64,000 nucleotides of DNA from a bacterium OM1 bin76 (GCA_002238785.1 MPNA01000007.1:79583-143582); one strand, 5' to 3'; numbered from the stretch's first letter, positions 35,515 through 44,584 are shown. Notes: a model not told the origin generated them from the letters alone. Numbers and translations are program-made.

Positions 35515-37260
35515 TCAGCCGGGCGGGTCTCGGGTTTTCAGTCCGTTGGCACCGTTGGGTGTGCTGCGCGGACGCTGCCTGCTGCTGGTGGTCGTGGAGG
35601 GTGGTTCGCTGGATGTTTCGTCTTCGTTGTCGAAGTTGTTGGGTTGGCGCAGGTTGTGAGCGAGTAGCACGGCGAGGAGTCCGAAGTTGTGGGCGGCTTT
35701 GCCGAATGCGCGGCACCAGCCGTCTTCGAGGGCGCCGTCGTTTTTGACGAGGCTGTTGAGGTTCTCGATTTGAAGGCGACGGCCGTAGCTTTTTTTCCAG
35801 GCGGCGGTGCCGAAGGGAATGCGTTGGTAGGTGTCGAGTTTTTCGACGGGGATGGTGATGGTGCCGTTGCAGCAATATTCCTGGTCGATGTTGGTGGCGT
35901 GGGATGCTTTGCGTTGGGATCTTTTGCTGCGGATGCGGGTTTTGGCGTTGGTTTTGATTCTGCCGTCGCATTGGGGGCACCGGAACCGGATGTTGCCGTT
36001 TTTGTCGGGTTTGCCGATGGGTTTCCATGTGTATTTGTCCCGTTCGGCGTACCAGTCGGATAGTGCTTCGCCGGTCAGGTTTAGGGGTGGTGTCCAGAAG
36101 TATTCGGGTGTCCACTCTACGAGGAAGGTGCCGCAGTGGAGCAACAGTATTTGTTGTTGTTCGCGTTCGGGTCCTATTTCGACTATCTCGATTGTCTTTT
36201 GGTGTTCGTCGGGGTACTCCATGACCACGTTGATGCCGAGCCGGTGGAGAGGTCGCACGAAGTCTTTTCCGAAGATGGTGTAGCCTCTGTCGGCGACGAC
36301 TTCTTCGAGGTTGGGGAAAGCCTCGTGGGCGGCGAGGGCAGCGTGGAGTCCGTTGAGAGCGTTGTCGTTTTGGGCGGGTATGGCTCTGCCGTGGGCCACG
36401 TGTTTTGGTGGGAGCCCCCCGAGGGTTAGGTGTTTGGGGTTTCCGTTCCAACTGGCTCCGCGGGTGGGTATAGGCATGTGCCCGTAGTAGCCGGTGAACG
36501 GTCCGGCGGGGGTTTTGTTGGTGGCGGTGCGGTACCCGCTCCGAGCGCCGTCGTCGGCGCTTCGGATCGCCCGTTTTCTTTGGTCGAGGGTGCCGATCTC
36601 GCCGGTGTCTTCGGGTTTTTGTGTTTTGCGGATTTCTTCCTCGATGCGGAAGTCGCGGGTGACAGCCCAGGTTGGCATGGGTGTCCAGTCCAACGAAACA
36701 GCGATGATGGCTTTTCTGGCGTGGGCGGGGATGGTGTGATCCAATAATGCGTCCATGAACCAGTCGATAGAACGTGGTCGCTCGTTGGAAGACCAGCGGG
36801 CTTCGAAGATGGCTGTTTCGATGCGTTTGATTTGTTTTTGGGTCATGGTGTAGGTGACGGGCTGGCGGGTGTCCCAGGTCCACAGTCCCAGTTCGATTCC
36901 GATGCGATGGTCCAGGCCGTTGAGGAACGAACAAGTGTCGCTTCGGAGGTACCGTCCGGTTTCGTAGGCGTCGAGGATCATGCCGAGCAGGAGCGATTTG
37001 GTGCTGAGGCGGGATTGTCGTTCCGGGTGATCGCGGAGGAACCGGTCGACTTCTTGGATAACCATGGTCGATTCCAACATTCGCAAGATCCGCTGGACGA
37101 GTCGCTTGTCCACTGTTCTCGGGTACTGCGGGGCTCTGTTTTCGGGATTGCGTGTGGTTTCGTTGGGGAAATCGTCGGGCAGTCGGGGTCGAAGATCGAC
37201 GGGTTCGGATGTGGTGTGCCCGTTGGCTGCGGCTTTTCGACGGTGGTGTTTGAGGGTCAT
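35515..37260 (-). CDS. DDE-type transposase, coupled to an upstream recombinase-like gene
   Basis: I start at ATG 37260 (MTLKHHRRKA), which overlaps the stop of the recombinase-like gene by 4 bp (ATGA); the longer frame to 37410 only shadows that gene. The ~580-residue protein has a plausible DDE triad: D in AIIAVSLDWTP, D in EEVVADRGYTIF and E in RRLQIENLNSLVKN. A zinc-ribbon-like insert (RCPQCDGR...YCCNGT) lies before the final E. The C-terminal motif GKAAHNFGLLAVLLAHNLRQ resembles IS1182/IS4-like transposases. The frame is intact, so the unit may be active. Confidence 0.72.
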   Translation of the reverse strand: MTLKHHRRKAAANGHTTSEPVDLRPRLPDDFPNETTRNPENRAPQYPRTVDKRLVQRILRMLESTMVIQEVDRFLRDHPERQSRLSTKSLLLGMILDAYETGRYLRSDTCSFLNGLDHRIGIELGLWTWDTRQPVTYTMTQKQIKRIETAIFEARWSSNERPRSIDWFMDALLDHTIPAHARKAIIAVSLDWTPMPTWAVTRDFRIEEEIRKTQKPEDTGEIGTLDQRKRAIRSADDGARSGYRTATNKTPAGPFTGYYGHMPIPTRGASWNGNPKHLTLGGLPPKHVAHGRAIPAQNDNALNGLHAALAAHEAFPNLEEVVADRGYTIFGKDFVRPLHRLGINVVMEYPDEHQKTIEIVEIGPEREQQQILLLHCGTFLVEWTPEYFWTPPLNLTGEALSDWYAERDKYTWKPIGKPDKNGNIRFRCPQCDGRIKTNAKTRIRSKRSQRKASHATNIDQEYCCNGTITIPVEKLDTYQRIPFGTAAWKKSYGRRLQIENLNSLVKNDGALEDGWCRAFGKAAHNFGLLAVLLAHNLRQPNNFDNEDETSSEPPSTTTSSRQRPRSTPNGANGLKTRDPPG

Positions 37261-38015
37261 GCGCCGAGTCCCCCTAGGGCGGCGGTTTGTTCGTCGACAG
37301 CGTCGGTGGCGAAGGGCAGCAATTCGTCCAGGGTGCTCAGTGCCAGCGGCCCGGAGATTTTGCGCAGCGGTCCCAGGGGTGTCCCGGCGACCAGGTGGGC
37401 CACTAGCCATGTTGAACGGGCCCGCCGGAACGACAAGGCCGGGCTTAGCCTGCGGGCGGTTGTATGTACAACGTCGCTACTGTCGGGAGGGACAAGCCGA
37501 TCTGTGGCGGATGCGCCGGCGGCAGCCCTGGCGAGGTCGGTGTAATCCTTTCGGATGGGCACCAGTCGGGAGGGCCGTCCCCTCACCCGCACTGCTAGCC
37601 GCCCGTCGCCGAGGTTTTCGATGTCGCTGGTACGAATCGAGGCGATCTCGGGTCCTCGTAGACCCGCTCCCAGAGAACCGCATACGATCCACATTCGCAG
37701 GGAACGGTTAGCTCCACCGGGCAACCTGCCAGCGAGGCGGAACACCCTTTCCTCAGGCGTGGTGTACGGCTGGGCGATCTGTTGCCGGCCCACTTTCCGT
37801 GCGGGAGAGGGCCACCCTTCGGGATTGACTATCCGTCCAAGGGCGCGGAGCCTGCTCCGGGTGGTTTGCCGCCACCTCATCGACCTGTCCGCGCATACCG
37901 ACATGGTCCACTGTTCGATGTTTGAGGGGTGAAACACCACGGTCGGGTCGGTGTTGCCAAACGACCGCAGAGCCCCCACGGAGTCCCAGGTCAGGGGTGG
38001 TGGCCGACAGGCCAC
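37257..38015 (-). CDS. Tyrosine-recombinase-like protein lacking the catalytic tyrosine
   Basis: This 252-residue protein resembles the C-terminal half of phage-type integrases. The segment LRMWIVCGSLGAGLRGPEIASI matches the first catalytic-Arg region, and LAVRVRGRPSRLVPI matches the beta-hairpin with basic residues. RRARSTWLVAHLVAGTPLG stands where the HxxR helix should be. The LGH box reads ISG, and no Tyr is present in the terminal STLDELLPFA, so cleavage activity is doubtful. It is translationally coupled to the transposase gene, suggesting an accessory DNA-binding role. The start codon is uncertain. Confidence 0.5.
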   Translation of the reverse strand: MACRPPPLTWDSVGALRSFGNTDPTVVFHPSNIEQWTMSVCADRSMRWRQTTRSRLRALGRIVNPEGWPSPARKVGRQQIAQPYTTPEERVFRLAGRLPGGANRSLRMWIVCGSLGAGLRGPEIASIRTSDIENLGDGRLAVRVRGRPSRLVPIRKDYTDLARAAAGASATDRLVPPDSSDVVHTTARRLSPALSFRRARSTWLVAHLVAGTPLGPLRKISGPLALSTLDELLPFATDAVDEQTAALGGLGA

Positions 38016-38017
38016 CT

Positions 38018-38090
38018 GGGCCTCTGGTCTATTTATCTAAAATGAGTGGGCCAGTTAGGCCACTTTTGTCTTCTTTTGCCTTTTTTGGGC
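38018..38090 (+). repeat. ~73-bp direct repeat, copy A
   Basis: This stretch (GGGCCTCTGGTC through a T-rich tail) recurs at 39149-39222 in the same orientation with roughly 80% identity. The two copies enclose two small unknown genes. Copy A lies just upstream of the recombinase-like gene on the other strand and may also hold promoters. Confidence 0.7.
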
Positions 38091-38276
38091 ATTTCCGTCG
38101 CCTGTTGGCGTGCTGTGAGAAGTTGGGGTGGCTGGTTTGGGCCTTTTCGGGGGCACTCTCGGGCAAAGTCCGCCTATGCGGGCGGACTGTTTGGGTGCCT
38201 ACCGTTGCTGAAACCGACCAGGTCGGTACCTGAATGTCGAATACCGTTGGCCGTTGAGCGCGTTATGCTGTGCGCT

Positions 38277-38609
38277 ATGACCAGTCCAGCGTTACACACC
38301 TCCGCCGTGGATCTGAGCCACGACATGTCTGAGGAAGAAATCGACAAGGGGTTGGAAGAGTACTCCGACTACATAACAGAAAACGGAGCTTTCACTCCAG
38401 GGGACACGCTTTTCGCTATTGGACACTGCACCGAAGACAGGGACGTGTGGTTCGATATCCTAACGGTGACCTTGGATGACATCATGAGGGAGTGCGCTAT
38501 ACCTGAGGATCAGAGAGAGCAACAACGATCGCTATCTCGTTCCTTTGCTAAGCACTTCCTTCAGCACTACGACGGACCAGAACAAACCGTTCCCCTGCTG
38601 GAGGACTAA
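38277..38609 (+). CDS. Small acidic hypothetical protein (first of a gene pair)
   Basis: This 110-residue protein starts at ATG 38277. It is acidic at the N-terminus (DMSEEEIDKGLEEYSDY) with predicted helices and a C-terminal RSFAKHFLQHY stretch. No family is recognised. It lies 18 bases upstream of a second small gene, an antitoxin-then-toxin-like arrangement, between direct repeats on the putative element. The toxin-antitoxin reading is speculative. Confidence 0.5.
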   Translation: MTSPALHTSAVDLSHDMSEEEIDKGLEEYSDYITENGAFTPGDTLFAIGHCTEDRDVWFDILTVTLDDIMRECAIPEDQREQQRSLSRSFAKHFLQHYDGPEQTVPLLED

Positions 38610-38627
38610 AACCAAGAGGGGACTCTG

Positions 38628-38930
38628 GTGCCTTCCTACATGTACTGGCCCTCAGACGTGGCAAAGATCATCTATCGTCCCTCCGCTTTCAAAAACGGCG
38701 TTTCGAAAGCGGACATCGAGGATATCCTTGCGTTGCATCCCTCTGAAGTGCGTAGGTATAAGGGAAGGCCAACCATATGGGACGAGGTGTACAGCGGGGG
38801 GATAAGGATCGTTCGCCCAACCATGGCCGTTGCGGAGGTTTCTGGTGGATGTTTGCTGGAAATCGGTTTCCGTCAGGATCTCCGAAAGCCGCACGAAGAG
38901 TGTTCGGTTTTTCATGCCCGGTATCTCTAA
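38628..38930 (+). CDS. Small hypothetical protein (second of a gene pair)
   Basis: This 100-residue protein starts at GTG 38628, soon after the stop of the first gene, so co-transcription is likely. It has a basic core (SEVRRYKGRPTIWDEVYSGG) and a beta-like tail (GGCLLEIGFRQ). The size and charge would suit a toxin or a small nuclease-fold protein, but no catalytic motif is recognised. No homologous family is recalled. Confidence 0.5.
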   Translation: MPSYMYWPSDVAKIIYRPSAFKNGVSKADIEDILALHPSEVRRYKGRPTIWDEVYSGGIRIVRPTMAVAEVSGGCLLEIGFRQDLRKPHEECSVFHARYL

Positions 38931-39679
38931 CCGGAACCGTCATAGGGGCGGTGGGCCGGGGAGTATGCGGACAGTGCCGGTTAGCACACAACATAGGCAC
39001 CCGCTATCAGAACTTCGGTCAGCAAATGTGAAACCTTCTTGGTTTGGATGTGGAGTCCTGTGTGGAACCCCTCCAGAGTCCCAGGTGAGGTGATGGCGAT
39101 CAGCGAAAGTACCCAGAGTCGATCGTCGAAAGTGCCCACCCTGGGGTTGGGCCTCTGGTCCATTTATCAATAATAAGTGGGCCAGTTAGGCCATTTTCTA
39201 GCCTTTTTGCCTATTTTCGGGCACGAAGCGAGACTATGAAGGCGCCTTCGGGTATCTTCTGTGGGTGTCGGATTTCATTCCCGCATACCCCCCCTTCTTC
39301 TAGGCATGCACATCGACAAAAGCCGCTTAGTCATAGGGAATGTGGGCTAACGAGTTCCGAACATAGCCTCGCGTCGTTCAACATCGGAGGGGTGCCACAC
39401 TTCGGAGCGGACAAAGCAGCAAATATGTTTCCAACATGACCGCCATGGCAGAGGGCGCTACCCCTAAAGGAATATGAGGGTCGTTTCCCTGGTGGGTGCT
39501 GAATTGCCAGTACCTGCCCCCACCCCTAACTCCCGCTGACAGGGACAGGACAGGCCACCAGCCGTCGGAATGCGGAACCGACCCTACGAGGAGGTCGCAG
39601 GGCAGCATGGGGTCAGGTTGACTCTGCCAGAAAACGGGTCCATGTCGCTCCCACTCGAACCCGCTGTTCTCAGCGACCC
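38931..39679. other. Non-coding accessory stretch with repeats
   Basis: It contains the second copy of the IS-end-like repeat (39090-39115) and of the direct repeat (39149-39222). The remaining ~450 bases to 39680 have no recognised gene; ORFs here are short and motif-free. Confidence 0.45.
39149..39222 (+). repeat. ~73-bp direct repeat, copy B
   Basis: This is a partner of 38018-38090. The shared core includes AGTGGGCCAGTTAGGCCA and a following T-rich tail. Ahead of it, the region corresponding to copy A's flank carries two CGAAAGT(A/G)CCC motifs not present in copy A. Confidence 0.7.
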
Positions 39680-40086
39680 GGACAGCACTTCCTCGTCCCA
39701 CTCAATGGCCAGTACGAAGGGCAGGCAACAGGTGAGACCTTCAATTATGAAGGAAACGGACATCTTGGTGAGAGCACGAGGTAGAAACATCTTCATCGCT
39801 GAGCGCAAGTTCTGGAGAGGTTCAGCGGACTTGAAGAACGCTATCGACCAACTCCTGGGTTATACCAGTTGGAGGGACACCAAAGCAGCTCTGCTGATCT
39901 TCAATCGAGACACCGAAATGTCCACCGTGGTCAAGAACGTCCCCGAAGCGGTCCAAGAACACCCCAATTTGGCAATCCAACTACGACTACGACCACGAAA
40001 CCGGATTCCGGTACGCCTTCACCCACAAGGATGACCCCGGCAAGACGATCACGCTCACAGTGTTGGTGTTCAACGTTCCAGCATGA
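39680..40086 (+). pseudogene. Restriction-endonuclease-like (PD-(D/E)xK) domain protein, broken
   Basis: Three frames must be joined: GQHFLVPLNGQYEGQATGET, then TDILVRARGRNIFIAERKFW plus LKNAIDQLLGYTSWRDTKAA, then NYDYDHETGFRYAFTHKDD ending LTVLVFNVPA. The shifts are near 39750 and 39968. The D...ExK pattern (D in TDILV, E-R-K in AERKFW) fits a PD-(D/E)xK nuclease-like domain often found at protein C-termini. Only this C-terminal part remains. Confidence 0.6.
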
Positions 40087-40151
40087 ACGTCAACCGGGAC
40101 AGTGTATCCCAGCTCAAGATGTGCAACCAGCCATCATTACGGTTTTGCCAT

Positions 40152-40186
40152 TTTTGGGTTGGTTTTGGGGTTTTGGCCGTTTCGGA
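40152..40186 (+). repeat. 35-bp repeat shared with 35360-35395
   Basis: This is identical to the copy beside tRNA-Val apart from one G in a G run. The two copies are direct and 4.8 kb apart, and this one sits exactly where the truncated gene 40205-40427 loses its homologous-looking sequence. It may mark an element boundary. Confidence 0.55.
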
Positions 40187-40204
40187 AGGTGTTTCGGGTT
40201 AGCC

Positions 40205-40427
40205 GATGACTCTCGAATGCCTTCTGGAAGGCCATTTCGTCGCTGTTGACGTGGCTGGTGATCTCCACACCTGCTGTGCGGCCTTTCCCGAGAGTTACCT
40301 CAAGGTCAGGAGTGGGAGAACGACCGGGCTGTACCCACTCCCATTCGGTGTCGCCCAGTCCCCCGACGGTTTGGATCACCCCCAGAGCCAAAAGCTCCTC
40401 CGGTCGCCGCTTTTCGGCTTTACTCAT
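40205..40427 (-). pseudogene. Truncated hypothetical protein, 3' end replaced by repeat
   Basis: The frame from ATG 40427 reads SKAEKRRPEELLALGVI, then PTPDLEVTLGKGRTAGVE and ITSHVNSDEM. The PDxEV...GVEIT pattern hints at a nuclease-like fold. It then runs into the 35-bp repeat and stops. It is probably the N-terminal remainder of a larger gene cut by the element. Confidence 0.4.
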
Positions 40428-40454
40428 CCCAACTTGGGAAACCTACCGGCATGC

Positions 40455-41561
40455 AGGGGACGGGTCAAGGATTGGCAGGCCGCCCGGAAGGCGATAGGCG
40501 GCGAGGTCGCCGTTGACACCAGCGTGGTCGTCATGGGGGTGGCGTCGGAACTCGACACACCCGGTTTGGGCGCCCGGTTCAAGTCCGTGCTGGTAGCGGA
40601 CGAACTGGTCAACGACGCCCGAGCAGCCATCCTGTGGGCGAGAGAACCCGTGGAGGGGTTCGCCGGCTACGACTCCCTGTCGGACCGTCTCACCTTCACC
40701 CAGATCGACCAGGCCCAACGACAAGCCATAATCGAGAAAGCCGAAAAGGTCTCGGAAACCTTGAACGGCTGGCAGAAGATCAGGAGCGGCCACCTGTCAC
40801 CGTCCGACCGTCACGAGGCGGCGGAAAGGCTCAAGCCATGGGGCGCATCCCTGTTGGTGGCGATCTCGCGGGGAGGCTGCGCTCTCTGGTGCGACGACCT
40901 TGCTCTTCGCACCCTGGCCGACCAGTGGGACATCCCCACGTTCGGTACATGGGCGCTGCTCGAAGCCCTGTCCTCCGATCCGGAGAACCCCCTGCCCGGA
41001 CCGACGACGGAAACGAAAATGCGGCTGCTGAAAGCGCAGATCGCCGACGTGCCGATCTCCCTCGAGGAGCTGACGCTGGCAGCAGGCGACACCCACGATG
41101 ACCGCATCGCCGTGAACAGCTTCCTGGCCCGCCCCCGTATATGGGTCGAGAACCCACAGATCGCCCTCGCCTGGGCCTTGCACCGTGTCACCGAATTGCA
41201 TAGCGGCCCGCACCGGCAACGGGTCTCGGGGTTGGTCCAGGCAGCGTGCTACGGGTGGGGCACCGCCGCTCCCCCGCCAGCCAGGAACGCAGTAGTGGGC
41301 AGCGTTCTCGGCGGAGCCATCCTCACTGTCGGCGACCCCGCAACTATCCCCAATTTGGTAACCGCCGCCAGATACGCAGCACACGAGATCGACCCCACGG
41401 GGACGCTGGACCCACTGCCAGAAGCGGTCAAGAACATGCTGAACTATCTGGAAGCCTCCACCGGAAGCGGCCCCGCCGCTCAGACGCTGACGCTGCTCTT
41501 CTCGGAAGCGAATCCCGATGACCGGCGCGTCGTCGTGTCCATCCTCCTCGACGACAGGTAA
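40455..41561 (+). pseudogene. PIN-like-domain protein, N-terminally truncated
   Basis: The coding-like frame begins about RGRVKDWQAAR without a start codon. It contains GEVAVDTSVVVMGVASELD, VLVADELVNDARAA and CALWCDDLALRTLADQWDIP. These Asp-containing blocks resemble PIN-like nuclease domains found at the ends of large actinobacterial proteins, followed here by a ~190-residue helical region. Upstream codons in the same frame overlap the antisense truncated gene and look non-coding. The missing N-terminus suggests a deletion. Confidence 0.5.
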
Positions 41562-41965
41562 CCGGACGGAGGACAGTGGGCCAAAGAAGCTATGGACTAC
41601 CTCAAGTCGAGCAAGCAAAGAGCACTCCAAGAAGAGACAGAAGGCCACCAGTGCGTCCGCACGGCACAAACCCACCGGCCACCCCACCACGTCGCACTCC
41701 CACAACGGTACGGATCAGACCTCAATTCGGGCTAGGGTCAAGAGGAAACCTGGTTGCTCAGGTGTGACACGCTCCCCGTAAATGTGTGACACGCCCTCGG
41801 AACCCCCTACAGCACCCCAGGTCAGGGGTGGTGGCTAACTGCCCACCCCCCTATGACCCCACGTCAAAAGGGGTTATGAACTCTCTGGTCTCACTACCGT
41901 TGGGTGGCGATCGTCGCGGTTTCGTTGCTTCCGTCCCCCAGTTCTTGCAGTCCTCGCTGCAGGGG
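41562..41965. other. Right border region of the element
   Basis: It contains two GTGTGACACGC motifs (41763 and 41784, direct), the 20-bp repeat at 41816-41835 and the 15-bp tRNA-end copy at 41841-41855. No gene is recognised. Confidence 0.45.
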
Positions 41966-42001
41966 GTTTCAGGCCTCAGCCAGTTTGACTGACATTGAAA
42001 C
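41966..42001 (-). repeat. Single CRISPR-repeat-like 36-mer
   Basis: The 36 bases begin GTTTCAGG and end ACATTGAAAC, the terminal signature of many type I/III CRISPR repeats. I see no second copy and no cas gene, so it is at most an orphan repeat and may be coincidence. Confidence 0.25.
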
Positions 42002-42184
42002 GCGGGGCGCCCCCTCCCGAGTGAAAGGGGGGCAGCGGTCCGGTCGCACATGCGAGAGAATGCTTGTAACGATTTGAGGGTTCCTTTGTCTTGGTATGTG
42101 TCGGGAGCAGTGTGTGGCGTTTGTTGAGTTGCAGGCTCTCGGCAAAGGAAGATTGCAATCTATTTAGAGGAGGTAAGTAAACTT
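42002..42184 (+). promoter_or_regulatory. Upstream region of SLH paralogue 1
   Basis: This non-coding stretch leads into a strong ribosome site (AGAGGAGG) about 10 bases before ATG 42185. TTGCAG followed ~17 bases later by an ATTGCA-like block is a weak sigma-70 candidate. It differs from the start regions of the other four copies. Confidence 0.45.
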
Positions 42185-44584
42185 ATGTTTGCTACTTTGA
42201 GCCGTTTTAGGCGGCAGATAGCGGTACTGACCGCACTGGCCATGGTGGCGAGTGTGTTGGTCGCTGTGCCTGCCGTTGCGGCTGATCCGGAGCCCGATTT
42301 TGAGGCTTCGTTCGATGCATGCGTGGATGTGCCCAGTGCGGGCTTCGAGGATGTTCCCGCGGCGCATTCCAACGCGGGTGACATCGATTGCATCGGTTAT
42401 TACGGAATCACCAAGGGCACCTCTGCCACCACGTATTCACCGCTGATGTCGGTGACTCGTGAGCAGATGGCGTTGTTCCTGACGCGTTTGGCCGATCGGG
42501 TGGGCATCGCAGTCGCCGATGATCCCGATGATCCCGAGTTCACTGATATCGGTGATTTGTCTGAAACGTCGCAGACTGCGATTGCGCAGTTGGCCGACTT
42601 GGGCATCACCAAGGGCACTTCGGACACCACCTATTCACCGTCTGATTCTGTGACCCGTGGTCAGATGGCTTTGTTCATCTCGCGGTTGATGGATCAGATG
42701 ACTCCCATGGCTGATGGTGCGATCGGTCTGAGCACTACCACCCAGTATGGCTACACGCCTTCCGATGTGGCGGACAATGACATGGAGGCTGACATCGGTT
42801 CTCCGTTCACCGACTTGGGCAGGGCCACCAAGAACGAGTACGACGCGATCGAGCAGTTGTACGAGTTGGGTGTTGCTTCGGGCATTTCCGATACGTCTTA
42901 TGGCCCATCGTCCCCCATCACCCGTGCAGCAATGGCCGAGTTCATGGCTGCGGTGTTGGATCACTCCAACGTGCGTCCGGCTGGTTTGAGCATTCAGGCC
43001 ACGCCTAGCACCGGTTGGGGCGAGACATCGGTCACTGTCATAGCTTCCATGCGAAATGACATGTTCCGAGCGGTCGAGGACCAGGCTATTGACATCTTCT
43101 CTAGCACTGCCGGAGATGACGCCCTCCGCGATGACGGCACCTGTAACTTCGACGAGGATCCGGATGATGTGCTTGGCGGAGACTTTGTCGAAGACGATTG
43201 TGTGTGGGATGACAACGATGACGCCACCGACGTGGACGGCAACCTCATCATGGAATATGATGTGGCTGCTGGTACCACCAGGACGTTCTACGCTTGGATT
43301 GGTAACGAAGACGGTGACAAGTTCGATTCCGACAAGTTCACCGCGCAGATTGCTATGGCCAGCGCTAAGCACGCTCAGGACATGCTGAAGATCAGCTCGA
43401 ATATCAACAGGCATGCCTTCTCCGACGCTGACGGTCAGAAGGTTGACCTGCGTGCGGTTAGCACGGTGACTTTCACCGTCCAGTTGAGAAACATGGCTGC
43501 GAGCGCCGATGTGGAACGCGCTGGTGTGAAGTTCCGTGTCCGCTATGACCAGGGACCCGCAGACGGTCGTACCTATACCAACACCCACGAGGATGAGTTG
43601 GTCACCGACGACATGGGACAGGTGTCTTTCACGATTACCGGACCGACCAACACCAACAGCGACAATTCTCGGATGGATGGCATCATGTTCACCGAACTCA
43701 ACTCCGATGGGAGTCCGACAATGAGGGTCAGCTCTGAGGACATCAACTGGGTCGAAGAGATCCCCGTTCTCACCAAGACCACCCTCGAGAATCCCACCTA
43801 CGTGTTGGATGGGACTCCGTCGGTCAGTGCCATAGTGCGCCTGTGGGACCAGTACGGTAACTCTCACCGTTCACGCGCTGGTCAAACAGCCGACATCACC
43901 ATCGGCGATGGCGACGGTAGCGAGGACACAAGGAATGTGATCAGCAGGGGCTATGCTCGTTGGGCGCGCAAAGTTACCGCTGGTGCTGGTACTCCGGTTC
44001 CGGTCTCCTACGACGCCGTCACCGCCTACGCCAGAGACACAAACGGTTACGTGCTGAAAACGGATGGTGATCAGGTCGACAGTGACGAGACCGCCACCGG
44101 AACCCAGCCGACTACCACGATCTATTCGGATCCCGACGCTGATCCGCCCACTCTTTGGAGTGACATAGATGAGGTGTACGGCGACACTGAACCGGCGAAC
44201 GTGGATGGCGGGCATCAGTACCGTGCCGCAGCGGGCAGCGTTCATGTTGTGAACAAGGCCAGTTCTGCAAGCACTGGAGACCACATCGTGACGCACGTTA
44301 TCGCTGACGACAACGAGTTCCTCGCGATTGCAGGCGAAACCGCTGGTAACCCGACCCTGGTGTTCTCCTACGACGACGGCGACACCTTCATCGACAGCAC
44401 TGAAGACGAGGGCCGTGCAGTCAGCATGGAGAAGTTCGAGACGTTGCTTGACGAAGACAACGACCCCAACACCGTTGGAAACGGCGATACTACCGCAGAT
44501 GCCGCCGTTGCGGTTGAAGTCGTGATCTACAACGCTGACGGCACCAGTGTATTCAGAGTGACCGACGACGGATCAGGCGGATAA
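42185..44584 (+). CDS. SLH-anchored secreted surface protein, paralogue 1
   Basis: The 799-residue precursor has a signal peptide (RRQIAVLTALAMVASVLVAV; AVAAD cleavage region). Three SLH motifs follow, each with an F-D-hydrophobic start and an ITKGT(S)..TYSP..(V/I)TR core (residues ~55-110, 118-172, 205-258). The remaining ~540 residues are acidic, beta-rich Ig-like modules. The C-terminal block is shared with the other paralogues (LVFSYDDGDTFID, EKFETLL, GTSVFRV). Conserved cysteine pairs (FDAC...DIDC; GTCNF...DDCVW) suggest disulfides. Expected role: S-layer or wall-bound surface protein. A strong terminator follows. Confidence 0.88.
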   Translation: MFATLSRFRRQIAVLTALAMVASVLVAVPAVAADPEPDFEASFDACVDVPSAGFEDVPAAHSNAGDIDCIGYYGITKGTSATTYSPLMSVTREQMALFLTRLADRVGIAVADDPDDPEFTDIGDLSETSQTAIAQLADLGITKGTSDTTYSPSDSVTRGQMALFISRLMDQMTPMADGAIGLSTTTQYGYTPSDVADNDMEADIGSPFTDLGRATKNEYDAIEQLYELGVASGISDTSYGPSSPITRAAMAEFMAAVLDHSNVRPAGLSIQATPSTGWGETSVTVIASMRNDMFRAVEDQAIDIFSSTAGDDALRDDGTCNFDEDPDDVLGGDFVEDDCVWDDNDDATDVDGNLIMEYDVAAGTTRTFYAWIGNEDGDKFDSDKFTAQIAMASAKHAQDMLKISSNINRHAFSDADGQKVDLRAVSTVTFTVQLRNMAASADVERAGVKFRVRYDQGPADGRTYTNTHEDELVTDDMGQVSFTITGPTNTNSDNSRMDGIMFTELNSDGSPTMRVSSEDINWVEEIPVLTKTTLENPTYVLDGTPSVSAIVRLWDQYGNSHRSRAGQTADITIGDGDGSEDTRNVISRGYARWARKVTAGAGTPVPVSYDAVTAYARDTNGYVLKTDGDQVDSDETATGTQPTTTIYSDPDADPPTLWSDIDEVYGDTEPANVDGGHQYRAAAGSVHVVNKASSASTGDHIVTHVIADDNEFLAIAGETAGNPTLVFSYDDGDTFIDSTEDEGRAVSMEKFETLLDEDNDPNTVGNGDTTADAAVAVEVVIYNADGTSVFRVTDDGSGG

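Larger units (their letters stand above)
35283..41855. mobile_element. Putative integrated element at tRNA-Val
   Basis: A 15-bp sequence (GCCCACCCCCCTATG) spanning the tRNA 3' end at 35283-35297 recurs exactly at 41841-41855. Between the two lie a recombinase-like/transposase pair, two unknown small genes and several broken genes. A 20-bp repeat (CCCAGGTCAGGGGTGGTGGC) at 37985 and 41816 is also internal. tRNA 3' ends are classic integration targets. The repeat is short and C-rich, so the outer limits are tentative. Confidence 0.4.

Noticed and set aside
35408-36934. 508-codon Arg-rich alternative frame of the transposase region
   Set aside because: It is in the same strand region as the DDE transposase but a different frame. 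The Arg/Pro/His composition is typical of a shadow frame.
41763-42001. CRISPR array
   Set aside because: Only one repeat-like unit is visible, with no regular spacers and no cas genes.
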